From: Gemmataceae bacterium
GTDB lineage: Bacteria > Planctomycetota > Planctomycetia > Gemmatales > Gemmataceae
Direction of reading: 5' to 3'
DNA: 42,465 nucleotides
Assembly: GCA_019752375.1 (NCBI GenBank)
Contig: JAIEMG010000095.1
Location: forward strand, 1-42,465
The translations under genes and the position numbers were made by a program. Of the stretch, positions 35,826 through 42,465 are shown piece by piece (position 1 is the stretch's first letter; every line of letters starts with the position of its first letter). The notes under the pieces are model-generated. The model was not told the DNA's origin and searched no databases. It saw only the letters and a program-made list of their open reading frames with translations.

Positions 35826-36099
35826 GGCAACATCCTCCTTGACGGTTGGCGGCGCAGCCCCTGCGACCCACCTATTACTTCGCCCGACCGACCCCCCACA
35901 AAACCGTTCAAGCCGTGCGATTTCACCACTCCGTGTCCCAGGTGCCCCGCGCGAACCGGATAACCGGCCTGCCGTGTCTTACCCGCAGAGTCCCCGCAGT
36001 GTCGCGCACGAGCGCGAAATTCTTGGTGAATTGACACTCTGCAGAGCGATCCCTATACTACTTTCTCCCGCGGAAAACGGCTCACGCCGTCTCACGCAA

Positions 36100-36173
36100 G
36101 CACCTGTAGCTCAACTGGATAGAGCAATGGCCTACGAAGCCATAGGTTGCAGGTTCGAATCCTGCCAGGTGTA
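36100..36173 (+). tRNA. tRNA-Arg (anticodon ACG)
   Basis: A full cloverleaf: acceptor GCACCTG with CAGGTGT (a G-U first pair), D arm GCTC/GAGC, anticodon arm ATGGC-CTACGAA-GCCAT with ACG at 36134-36136, and T arm GCAGG-TTCGAAT-CCTGC. The 3' CCA is not encoded and must be added. A34 is expected to be edited to inosine by TadA to read CGU, CGC and CGA. Confidence 0.95.
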
Positions 36174-36417
36174 GTTTGAGCCCCTTCAGCAGTTCCACTT
36201 CCTTCTCCTTCCAAAAAATGACTTGGCGTCTTTCCCTTGTCGTCGTTGGTGCGAGTGTGCGACCGTGACTAGCCAGCATGAGGGGCGATCAGCCTGATGC
36301 ACGCAACGTCAAGCCCCGACGGGTTGTCGGTGTGTCGCCAAGCCGCGGATTCGCCCCAGTCGACATCGTGGTGAACCATCGGGCCTGTCGATAGAACATA
36401 AGGAGACAGGAGGAAGG

Positions 36418-37338
36418 ATGATCAGCAGCAGTTACAACCTGACCCACCTGAAATTACTCGAAGCCGAGAGCATCCACATCATCCGCGAAGTGGCCGCCGA
36501 GTTCGAGCGGCCGGTGATGCTCTACTCCATCGGCAAGGACTCCGCCGTCATGCTGCGCCTGGCGCAGAAGGCGTTCCACCCCGGCCGACTGCCGTTCCCG
36601 CTGTTGCATGTCGATACGACCTGGAAGTTCCGGGCGATGATCGAGTTCCGCGATCGCTACTGTCGCGAACAGGGCCTCGACTTGAAGGTGTGGATCAATC
36701 CCGAGGGAAAGGCACAGAACATCAACCCGTTCGACCACGGCTCGAAGAAGCACACGGACATCATGAAGACGGCGGCGCTGAAGCAGGCATTGAACCACTA
36801 CCAGTTCGACGCGGCGTTCGGCGGCGCCCGACGCGATGAGGAGAAGAGCCGGGCCAAGGAGCGCGTGTACAGCTTCCGCGACCGCATGCACCAGTGGGAC
36901 CCGAAGAACCAGCGGCCGGAACTCTGGAACCTTTACAACAACAAGATCAACAAGGGCGAGAGCATCCGCGTCTTTCCGCTCTCTAACTGGACCGAGCTGG
37001 ACGTCTGGCAATACGTCCACCTGGAGAACATCCCGCTCGTGCCGCTGTACTTTGCCGACGTCCGCCCCGTCGTCGAGCGCGACGGCACGCTCATCATGGT
37101 GGACGACGAGAGGATGCAGGCTCGCTTGCGGCCGGGCGAGGTGCCGATGATGAAGAAGGTGCGGTTCCGCACGCTGGGCTGCTACCCGCTCACCGGGGCG
37201 ATCGAGAGCAACGCGACGTCGCTCCCGGAAATTATCGAGGAGATGCTGCTGGCGCGGAACTCCGAGCGGCAGGGGCGAGTGATCGATCACGACGAGACGG
37301 GGTCGATGGAGCAGAAGAAACGAGAAGGGTATTTCTGA
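36418..37338 (+). CDS. cysD: Sulfate adenylyltransferase subunit 2
   Basis: A 306-residue ATP sulfurylase small subunit (PAPS-reductase-like adenine nucleotide hydrolase fold) that makes adenosine 5'-phosphosulfate from ATP and sulfate together with the GTPase CysN. Motifs: [15 protein letters not shown] (PP-loop SxGKDS), [48 protein letters not shown] and [14 protein letters not shown]. Ggagg lies 6 bases before the ATG. Unusually, no cysN or cysNC follows; the next plus-strand sequence is an unrecognised short frame. An 8-bp hairpin (37345-37367) follows the stop. The subunit partner must be encoded elsewhere. Confidence 0.95.
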   Translation: MISSSYNLTHLKLLEAESIHIIREVAAEFERPVMLYSIGKDSAVMLRLAQKAFHPGRLPFPLLHVDTTWKFRAMIEFRDRYCREQGLDLKVWINPEGKAQNINPFDHGSKKHTDIMKTAALKQALNHYQFDAAFGGARRDEEKSRAKERVYSFRDRMHQWDPKNQRPELWNLYNNKINKGESIRVFPLSNWTELDVWQYVHLENIPLVPLYFADVRPVVERDGTLIMVDDERMQARLRPGEVPMMKKVRFRTLGCYPLTGAIESNATSLPEIIEEMLLARNSERQGRVIDHDETGSMEQKKREGYF

Positions 37339-37386
37339 GTGGATGTCAGCTGTGAATTGCAGCTGACCTCGGGAGAGGTACCGACG

Positions 37387-37806
37387 ATGGAGCCGAAACC
37401 GCCTCAATCCAAGGAATGGTGCTTTGAAATTGCTATTGTGGACGCCATCAACATCTTCTGCCGAACCGTTCTTCGGCCCCGCGAGATAATCGGCGAGGAA
37501 AAATGGGAAGGAGAATACGGTTCACGGAGGTTCTCAACGAGAAATATTAACCCGACAGGAAAGATAATCAGCTGCATGGACTCGCTGGACGACTGCGGTG
37601 ATGTCCGCGTTCTCGGTGCTACTCATGGCACAACCTCCTGTGGCCGTTGGTGGGACCGCCGCCAAACTCACACCAGTGCCGTCGGGTTCAGCAGCCCTTC
37701 GAGCGACCGAACGATCTCGCGGAACGCTACCTCATCGAGCACCGGCGTCGCCCCTTCAGTGGAGAGCTCCTGGTCCAGCTCGACCCAGCTCTTGCAACCG
37801 GCGTAG
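37387..37806 (+). CDS. Doubtful unknown protein
   Basis: A frame from ATG 37387 (MEPKPPQSKEWCFEIAIVDA, then INIFCRTVLRPREIIGEEKW) preceded by gagaggtaccgacg. The first 65 residues look protein-like and the DNA is lower in GC than its neighbours. The last third is Ser/Thr-rich and overlaps the end of the DUF1802 gene on the other strand by 139 bases, so that part at least is probably not real. It may be a decayed or foreign small gene. No family recognised. Confidence 0.25.
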   Translation: MEPKPPQSKEWCFEIAIVDAINIFCRTVLRPREIIGEEKWEGEYGSRRFSTRNINPTGKIISCMDSLDDCGDVRVLGATHGTTSCGRWWDRRQTHTSAVGFSSPSSDRTISRNATSSSTGVAPSVESSWSSSTQLLQPA

Positions 37807-38240
37807 TGCGGCGTGTCCGGAATCTCAAACGCCTGGGCTGCTTGGTAGACGCGCGCCGGCAGCACATAAAGTCCTGGGACGCGATAGTCGAACCGCTTGC
37901 GCACCGTCGCCTCGGACCACAAGTGCAAGTGATCGAGGATCAGGGCCGCATGCAGGGCGCGAACGTGATACAGTCCCGGCACCTCGACGAAATGCGTGAG
38001 CCGCACGGTGCCGGCTGGCGGTTTCTCCTTCTCGGCCTGCTCCAAGTGCGGCAATGCGTCGGGCTTGATGCCGTCGCGCTGCTGGTGGACATAGGTCGGG
38101 AAGAGCCAGAAACGCGTGTGTTCCATCTCGAACGTGTCGTTCGCCTCGGCAATGCCGCCCTTGCGCAGGATGAACGCTTGACGCCCCGTTGCCAGTGCCT
38201 GGCAGATGACGGCCCATTCCTTGAACGCGTGTTTCAGCAT
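37668..38240 (-). CDS. DUF1802 family protein
   Basis: A 190-residue protein that starts LKHAFKEWAVICQALATGRQ, followed by AFILRKGGIAE, the recognisable opening of DUF1802. It continues with FEMEHTRFWLFPTYVHQQ and ends with a helical region. The family has no known activity. Start 38240 is chosen on the family N-terminus and an upstream gggaga; 17 more in-frame codons up to 38288 look non-coding. It follows the small membrane protein gene by 13 bases, so they may form an operon. Confidence 0.85.
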   Translation of the reverse strand: MLKHAFKEWAVICQALATGRQAFILRKGGIAEANDTFEMEHTRFWLFPTYVHQQRDGIKPDALPHLEQAEKEKPPAGTVRLTHFVEVPGLYHVRALHAALILDHLHLWSEATVRKRFDYRVPGLYVLPARVYQAAQAFEIPDTPHYAGCKSWVELDQELSTEGATPVLDEVAFREIVRSLEGLLNPTALV

Positions 38241-38253
38241 GGATCTGTCTCCC

Positions 38254-38625
38254 CTACCACAATCCCCTTGCGAACCCCAGGCAGCCATAGCACGCGAGAC
38301 AACTCATGGCCAGAAAGCCGGCGCCGACAAACCAGCGACGGGATTCCCGGCTGTTGTCCAGGACGAAGCCCACCGCGCAGACGAACAAGATGGTGACCGG
38401 CAACCCGGCAGTCCCGATCAGAAGGAGGCCCCGATACGGGGGCGGCGAGTCCACCCACACCCCGGCGCACGCACCAAAGACCACAAGCCCCAGAAGGACG
38501 AACATGCCCGCAATCAAGCGCCGCAGCCAGCGAAGCAGATCGTCGTGCGCTTCCGCGATTTGTTCGTCCGCTTCGTCCAAGGACGAGAGATCGTCAAGGC
38601 GTCGCGGGATTTTGTCCTCGTCCAT
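38254..38625 (-). CDS. Small membrane protein with three helices
   Basis: A 123-residue protein: an acidic cytosolic head (MDEDKIPRRLDDLSSLDEAD, containing a helical DEADEQIAEAHDDL), then membrane helices at about 37-57, 67-88 and 98-117. No family recognised. It is read in the same direction as the DUF1802 gene, 13 bases upstream of it. Its start lies about 35 bases from the perfect hairpin at 38661. Confidence 0.7.
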   Translation of the reverse strand: MDEDKIPRRLDDLSSLDEADEQIAEAHDDLLRWLRRLIAGMFVLLGLVVFGACAGVWVDSPPPYRGLLLIGTAGLPVTILFVCAVGFVLDNSRESRRWFVGAGFLAMSCLACYGCLGFARGLW

Positions 38626-38660
38626 GCGCTGGCTCCTTCACCAAACGCATCCAAGAATTA

Positions 38661-38724
38661 CTTCGTAGGACGGATTTCCAATCCGTCCGGCAAAACGGAC
38701 GGATTGGAAATCCGTCCTACGAAG
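38661..38724. repeat. Perfect 28-bp inverted repeat
   Basis: Bases 38661-38688 and 38697-38724 are exact reverse complements with an 8-base loop (ggcaaaac). The arm contains the nested palindrome ggacggatttccaatccgtcc. It stands between the gpsA stop and the start of the membrane-protein gene, both on the minus strand, and could end the gpsA transcript. Confidence 0.9.
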
Positions 38725-38771
38725 CCTATGAACCTATTCCTGGACGGTTCCCAAGTGATCGCATCGATCGC

Positions 38772-39779
38772 TTAGGACGTCATCCTCTCCCGTTTCGGTT
38801 CCCGCAGCATCAAATCGCTGACCGCAGTGCGTGGGTCCTTGTCCTCATAGAGGACGCGGTAGACCTCGCGGGTGATCGGCATGTCGATGCCCATCTTTTC
38901 CGCGCGGAAGTAAACGCTGCGCGTCGTGTAGACGCCCTCGGCCACCATCTTCATATGGGACAGGATGTCGGCCAGTTTCTCGCCGCGGCCCAGGCGTTCG
39001 CCGACGTGGCGATTGCGGCCATGCCGGCTGATGCAGGTGGTGATCAGGTCGCCGATGCCGGCCAGGCCGAAAAACGTCTCGTGCTCCGCGCCCAGGGCGG
39101 CGCCGAAGCGCGCCATCTCCGCGACGCCGCGCGTCAGCAATGCCGACTTAGTGTTGTCGCCGAAGCTCAGTCCGTCGCTGATGCCCGCCGCAATGGCGAT
39201 GACGTTCTTGAGCGCGCCGCCCAGCTCGACGCCGACTACATCCTGGTTCGTGTATACGCGGAAACGCTCGGTGCTGAACCGCTGCTGAATCCAGCGGGCC
39301 AGGTCGAAATCGGCACTGGCCGCCACGACCGACGTCGGCAGCCCGCGACTGACTTCCTCGGCATGGCTGGGCCCGCTCAGCGTCGCGGTCCGCTCCACGC
39401 CAAGTACCTCTCGCAGAATTTCGGTCGGCCGCAGGAACGTCTCGTTTTCCAGTCCTTTTGCCAGGCTGAGCACTGGGAGGTCCGCACGTAGCGTTGGCGT
39501 CACTTTTTGAAGCGTTGCCCGCAGATACACGGTTGGCACGGCCGAGACGCACAGGTCGGCATCGGCGACGGCTTCGCGGACGTCCGTGGTCAACTCGATG
39601 GTCGAGGGGATTGGCACGCCGGGCAAGAAGGTGACGTTTTCGCGCCGTTCGCGGAGGAGGCGAGCGTTTTCCTCGCGGGCGCTCCAGAGCGAGACGCGAT
39701 GGCCTTCGACCGGCGCCAGCAGGAGGGCGATGGCGGTGCCCCAGGCGCCGTCTCCCAGGATGGCGAACTTTGTCGGCAT
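38772..39779 (-). CDS. gpsA: Glycerol-3-phosphate dehydrogenase [NAD(P)+]
   Basis: A 335-residue cytosolic dehydrogenase that reduces dihydroxyacetone phosphate to sn-glycerol 3-phosphate for phospholipid synthesis. Motifs: [17 protein letters not shown] (dinucleotide binding), [35 protein letters not shown] with the catalytic Lys, and [16 protein letters not shown] followed by [12 protein letters not shown]. Length normal. It is divergent from the 74-aa gene at 40031, with 250 bases between that hold no recognisable gene. Confidence 0.96.
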   Translation of the reverse strand: MPTKFAILGDGAWGTAIALLLAPVEGHRVSLWSAREENARLLRERRENVTFLPGVPIPSTIELTTDVREAVADADLCVSAVPTVYLRATLQKVTPTLRADLPVLSLAKGLENETFLRPTEILREVLGVERTATLSGPSHAEEVSRGLPTSVVAASADFDLARWIQQRFSTERFRVYTNQDVVGVELGGALKNVIAIAAGISDGLSFGDNTKSALLTRGVAEMARFGAALGAEHETFFGLAGIGDLITTCISRHGRNRHVGERLGRGEKLADILSHMKMVAEGVYTTRSVYFRAEKMGIDMPITREVYRVLYEDKDPRTAVSDLMLREPKRERMTS

Positions 39780-40030
39780 GGTAAGCAGACCCGGTGGTGA
39801 AAACCTGGCAAACCGTGGCGATTATGACAGAAACGCGGAGGAGCGGCAACTTGGGCAAATCGCCTTCCGTACCGGCGGATGGATTTCCGCAAGTTCGCGC
39901 TGCCGGGTGGTCGATAGTGCTGAGAGAAATCCCCACACGGAAGTCGCAGAGGGTCGGCAAGGTTGCGCCGGCAAGAACGTCGTCCAGGCTGCGCGCCTGG
40001 GTTGCCGTCATGCCGCAGGGAGGATGGAGT

Positions 40031-40255
40031 ATGGCCGCGCGTCTTCGTGTCTACCGCTCTCCGGAAGATTCGTCCTGCACCGGAGTCTCACAACCCACGG
40101 TCCGCATCAGCCTCGAAGACCTGTTGCCGCTCATCGCCTTGGCGCAGAAGAACGGTTTCGTCTGGCTGCAAGACTTCATCGATGACGAAGTCGTCATCAC
40201 CGAAGACCTCTACGAGGTGCTTCAGGCGTTCCGCAGCTATCGGCCTTCGGCCTGA
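40031..40255 (+). CDS. Small unknown acidic protein, 74 aa
   Basis: The frame starts MAARLRVYRSPEDSSCTGVS, then QPTVRISLEDLLPLIALAQK, and ends with DDEVVITEDLYEVLQAFRSY. It looks like a compact helical regulator-like domain; I do not recognise the family. The ATG at 40031 is chosen because ggag and gggagg lie just upstream, and because sequence before it reads as non-coding. A strong terminator follows at 40305, which supports a real single-gene unit. Confidence 0.65.
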   Translation: MAARLRVYRSPEDSSCTGVSQPTVRISLEDLLPLIALAQKNGFVWLQDFIDDEVVITEDLYEVLQAFRSYRPSA

Positions 40256-40304
40256 TGGATCGAACATAATACCGAAAACGCGGCGTTGAAGGAATTGATG
40301 AGGG

Positions 40305-40365
40305 AACTACCGATCGGCACCCAGTCGCGAACCGACTGGGTGGCACGTCGGTAGTTACTTTTTTT
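40305..40365 (+). terminator. Rho-independent terminator of the 74-aa gene
   Basis: Two stacked helices: aactaccga (40305-40313) with tcggtagtt (40348-40356), and inside them acccagtcg (40319-40327) with cgactgggt (40333-40341). A run of seven T follows (40359-40365). It lies 50 bases after the stop. Confidence 0.85.
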
Positions 40366-40533
40366 GGGCATTGCGCTCGGCCGTCAGGATGACTCACGCT
40401 GCCTTCATCGTCCCGAGCTTTTTCATGGGCCGCCAAAGCCGTGAAGTCGAGCGATTTCCGACTCAACGCTGCCGAGGCCCCCAGGAAAGATTGCCACGCG
40501 GACGAATGGCCGTCCTCGCCGTTCACTTCATAC

Positions 40534-42015
40534 TCACAGCGAATAGCGCGGCCCCAGGCGGACGCTGAGCATCAGGTATGCCCCGTGCAGGCCGATGATG
40601 CACGCAACGAGCCAGGACAACAGGCGGCCCGCTTGGAAGAGCTGGTTCGTCGTCTTCGCGTAAACAGGCAGGATGGTCTGCACCTCTTCCAGACTCTGGC
40701 CCAGTTCGTTCAGGGCCTGTTCCTCCTCATCGAGCCGGTTGTCGAGCTGGTCGGTCAGCATCGGCAGCATCTGGGTAAAGGTCTCCGCCAGCACCATGGT
40801 CTGTTTCATCGCGGCTTCGTACTCGTGGCGATGCTCCACCGCTCGCTCGAGCTGATTGCGCGTTCCACGCAGGAGCGATGCCGAGCGCAACAGCGCCTTT
40901 TGCACCTCCGGCCAGCGCGACGCGGTCGCGTCGAGACTTTTCCGGGCTTGCCGCAGCGCCGTTGCTACGTCCTTGAGTTTCTCGGTGTCGCGCAGGATGC
41001 GCGAGAGGTCCTGGCCGATCTTCGGCAAGTCCTCGGCCAGCTTGGCTGCGTGGGCGGGCGCGTCCTTGAGCAGCGGTTCGATCTTGTCCTGCTGCTCCAG
41101 GGCCACTCCCAGGGCCTCGCGCGTCTTGGCGACGACCTTCCGACTCTCGTCCAGCGACGTCCGCAACTGCGGTAAATCCTTGTTCAAGCCGTCCAGCTCC
41201 TTGCCGGCGGCGATGGCGCCTTGCGCGGCCTTGCGCATCCCTTTGGCGATGTTTTCGCCATCCGGCCAGAACTGTTTTTGCTCGATTTCCGGCTTGAAGC
41301 CATTGAACGTCACGACCGGATAGGTGTAGCTGGAAAGCCGCTCCACCTGGTCCGCGCCGCTGGTTAGCGCTTCCTCCAGCCCCTTGAATCCCTCGCGCAT
41401 GGTGTCCAGGCGTTGCAGCTTCAGGAGGGCATTCATCTTATCGAGGCCTTCGCCAAACCGACCGAGGCTGTCGTGAATCTCGCGGGCGGCCTTCAAGTCC
41501 AGCGGCGCCTGCTTCAATAGGGCATCGAGCCGTTTGGCGTCCGTCCGGAGCGCTGCCGTCGATTCGTCGATACGGTCAGCGGTCTTGAGCGCGCCGGGTA
41601 CGACTTTCTGATCGAGGAACTCCGCCGTCTCCCCGAGGCCGTCGCCTAGCTTGGCCACGTGCGTCGCGTCCAGCGTGCGTGCCATGCTGTCGAGTCCGTC
41701 GGCCACCTCGCCCAGGGCGTCGCGCATGGTGCGCACCGTGTCGAAATCCACTTGCTGCGATTTCAGCGTGCGCGTGACGACGTGCGTTTGCGTCCGCATG
41801 TCGTTGGCAAGCTGCTGGAGCTTGGGCTGGCGGAGCTCTTGCACCTGGCGGCGCAGGATGCGCACCTGCGTGCCTGCATGGTCGGTGACGCGCTCCGCGC
41901 CGTGAAAACCACGATTGACCTCCTCACGGGAAGGCAGTTGACAGCCGAACGCGAAAAGAACGATGCCGATCGCAAGTTCGAGGAGACCGAGGATGAGGAA
42001 GATGACGCGACGCAT
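40534..42015 (-). CDS. Long coiled-coil membrane protein, unknown function
   Basis: A 493-residue protein with an N-terminal helix (about 4-26, VIFLILGLLELAIGIVLFAF) and a C-terminal helix (about 465-485, LLSWLVACIIGLHGAYLMLS). The 430 residues between are almost wholly helical and charged with heptad-like Leu spacing (for example AEDLPKIGQDLSRILRDTEK). One short non-helical piece (SYTYPVVTFNGFKPEI) interrupts it. The shape resembles chemoreceptor-like or MCE/tether-like envelope rods, but no domain is recognised. Mainly extracytoplasmic if both helices span the membrane. A TACAAT-like -10 lies about 110 bases before the ATG on the minus strand. Confidence 0.8.
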   Translation of the reverse strand: MRRVIFLILGLLELAIGIVLFAFGCQLPSREEVNRGFHGAERVTDHAGTQVRILRRQVQELRQPKLQQLANDMRTQTHVVTRTLKSQQVDFDTVRTMRDALGEVADGLDSMARTLDATHVAKLGDGLGETAEFLDQKVVPGALKTADRIDESTAALRTDAKRLDALLKQAPLDLKAAREIHDSLGRFGEGLDKMNALLKLQRLDTMREGFKGLEEALTSGADQVERLSSYTYPVVTFNGFKPEIEQKQFWPDGENIAKGMRKAAQGAIAAGKELDGLNKDLPQLRTSLDESRKVVAKTREALGVALEQQDKIEPLLKDAPAHAAKLAEDLPKIGQDLSRILRDTEKLKDVATALRQARKSLDATASRWPEVQKALLRSASLLRGTRNQLERAVEHRHEYEAAMKQTMVLAETFTQMLPMLTDQLDNRLDEEEQALNELGQSLEEVQTILPVYAKTTNQLFQAGRLLSWLVACIIGLHGAYLMLSVRLGPRYSL

Positions 42016-42465
42016 GAGCGTGGCTCCTTGGTGCGCGGCGGTCGTCCAGACGGGAGGAAAAGCAGGGGATTGACGCCGGCGCCGGAAAGGCTGGCAAAGG
42101 AGGCGAACCGGGCTCTGCTCAATTGTAACATATGATCGGTGTGCAGGGAGCCCGAACTGATTCGACGCCCGCCCAATGCGGCAGTTGCAATCTTCTTCGC
42201 CGAGGATTACAAACCATTGCGGCTTTTACCTGATTCGCCGCGGTCCGCGGGGAGAAACTCCTTCGCGCGTCGCGGTTAATGCGACAGCGCTGGTTTGAAA
42301 GCACGATTCACGGGAACCGTCTGTAGCCGCAGGCTTTCGCCTGCGGAGTGCGTGTACCGCACCTGCGACGCCATTCCGCAGGCTGAAGCCTTAAAGTTCT
42401 ACACGAATTCTATGGTGTCCAGGCAAGGGGTCACTTTTGTAGTCTTTTCAAGTGTCGCCCCTCGG
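42016..42465. other. Intergenic right edge
   Basis: No gene is supported in these 450 bases. The stretch holds the upstream region of the coiled-coil gene and the second copy of the 107-bp dispersed repeat. The last 75 bases to the edge are unassigned. Confidence 0.5.
42284..42390. repeat. 107-bp dispersed repeat, copy 2
   Basis: Aligns without gaps to 17427-17533, differing at 10 positions. It keeps the central palindrome around ccgcaggcttt and the segment ccgcaggctgaagcc. Unlike copy 1 it is not followed by the 45-bp inverted arms; after 42390 the sequence diverges (ttaaagttctac). Confidence 0.85.

Noticed and set aside
36082..36279. Minus-strand frame reading AGFEPATYGFVGHCSIQLSYR
   Set aside because: It is the antisense of tRNA-Arg; this peptide is a well-known false translation of tRNA genes.

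Overview
The window looks like a piece of a planctomycete chromosome, most likely Gemmataceae. The evidence is high GC, an exported protein with the N-terminal motif VESLEDRAVPA typical of that phylum, a Ser/Thr kinase with DWG in place of DFG fused to TPRs, large secreted beta-helix/FG-GAP proteins, and a chromosome without tight long operons. No transposase, integrase, CRISPR array or rRNA gene is seen. The assignment is an inference from protein style, not a measured phylogeny.

Left part (1-17276, all minus strand). A giant exported Gly-rich repeat protein (about 20 'GGA/GGG-x-Y' coils, then six FG-GAP-like repeats) runs off the left edge and carries two compensating single-base frame changes. 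Next comes a set built around adenosylcobalamin and nucleotides: a LOR/SDH (TIGR00300-like) protein, a metallophosphoesterase and a PduO-type cobalamin adenosyltransferase in one tight operon; a 46-aa basic protein; a B12-dependent ribonucleotide reductase (nrdJ) interrupted by two inteins; and dCTP deaminase. A type I mannose-6-phosphate isomerase and a 74-aa unknown protein follow.

Middle (17427-34084, nearly all plus strand). A palindromic dispersed repeat element precedes a TPR protein kinase and an outer-membrane-type barrel protein. Then come argB-argD-argF (ornithine/citrulline synthesis), a ParB-like toxin-type domain with a partner gene, RNase PH, and a secreted SPOR-like protein. 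After these lies a run made of a membrane-anchored P-loop GTPase, a GAP1-like membrane protein, a Nudix-like hydrolase, a solitary beta-class DNA methyltransferase and a ferritin-like/VIT1 iron exporter. The GTPase/GAP1-like pair is the best candidate for an undescribed system.

Right part (34135-42465, mixed strands). LssY-C protein, BON-domain protein, tRNA-Arg(ACG), cysD without a neighbouring cysN, a DUF1802 protein, a small membrane protein, gpsA, a 74-aa conserved-looking protein with a clear terminator, and a long coiled-coil membrane protein. Perfect or near-perfect hairpins lie in many intergenic gaps, and a 107-bp repeat near the right edge matches the one at 17427 with 10 mismatches and no gaps.

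Functional threads: AdoCbl supply (adenosyltransferase) with its consumer (nrdJ) and dUMP supply (dcd); ornithine made and used by argD/argF and possibly converted to proline by the LOR/SDH protein; and cell-envelope proteins of unknown role.
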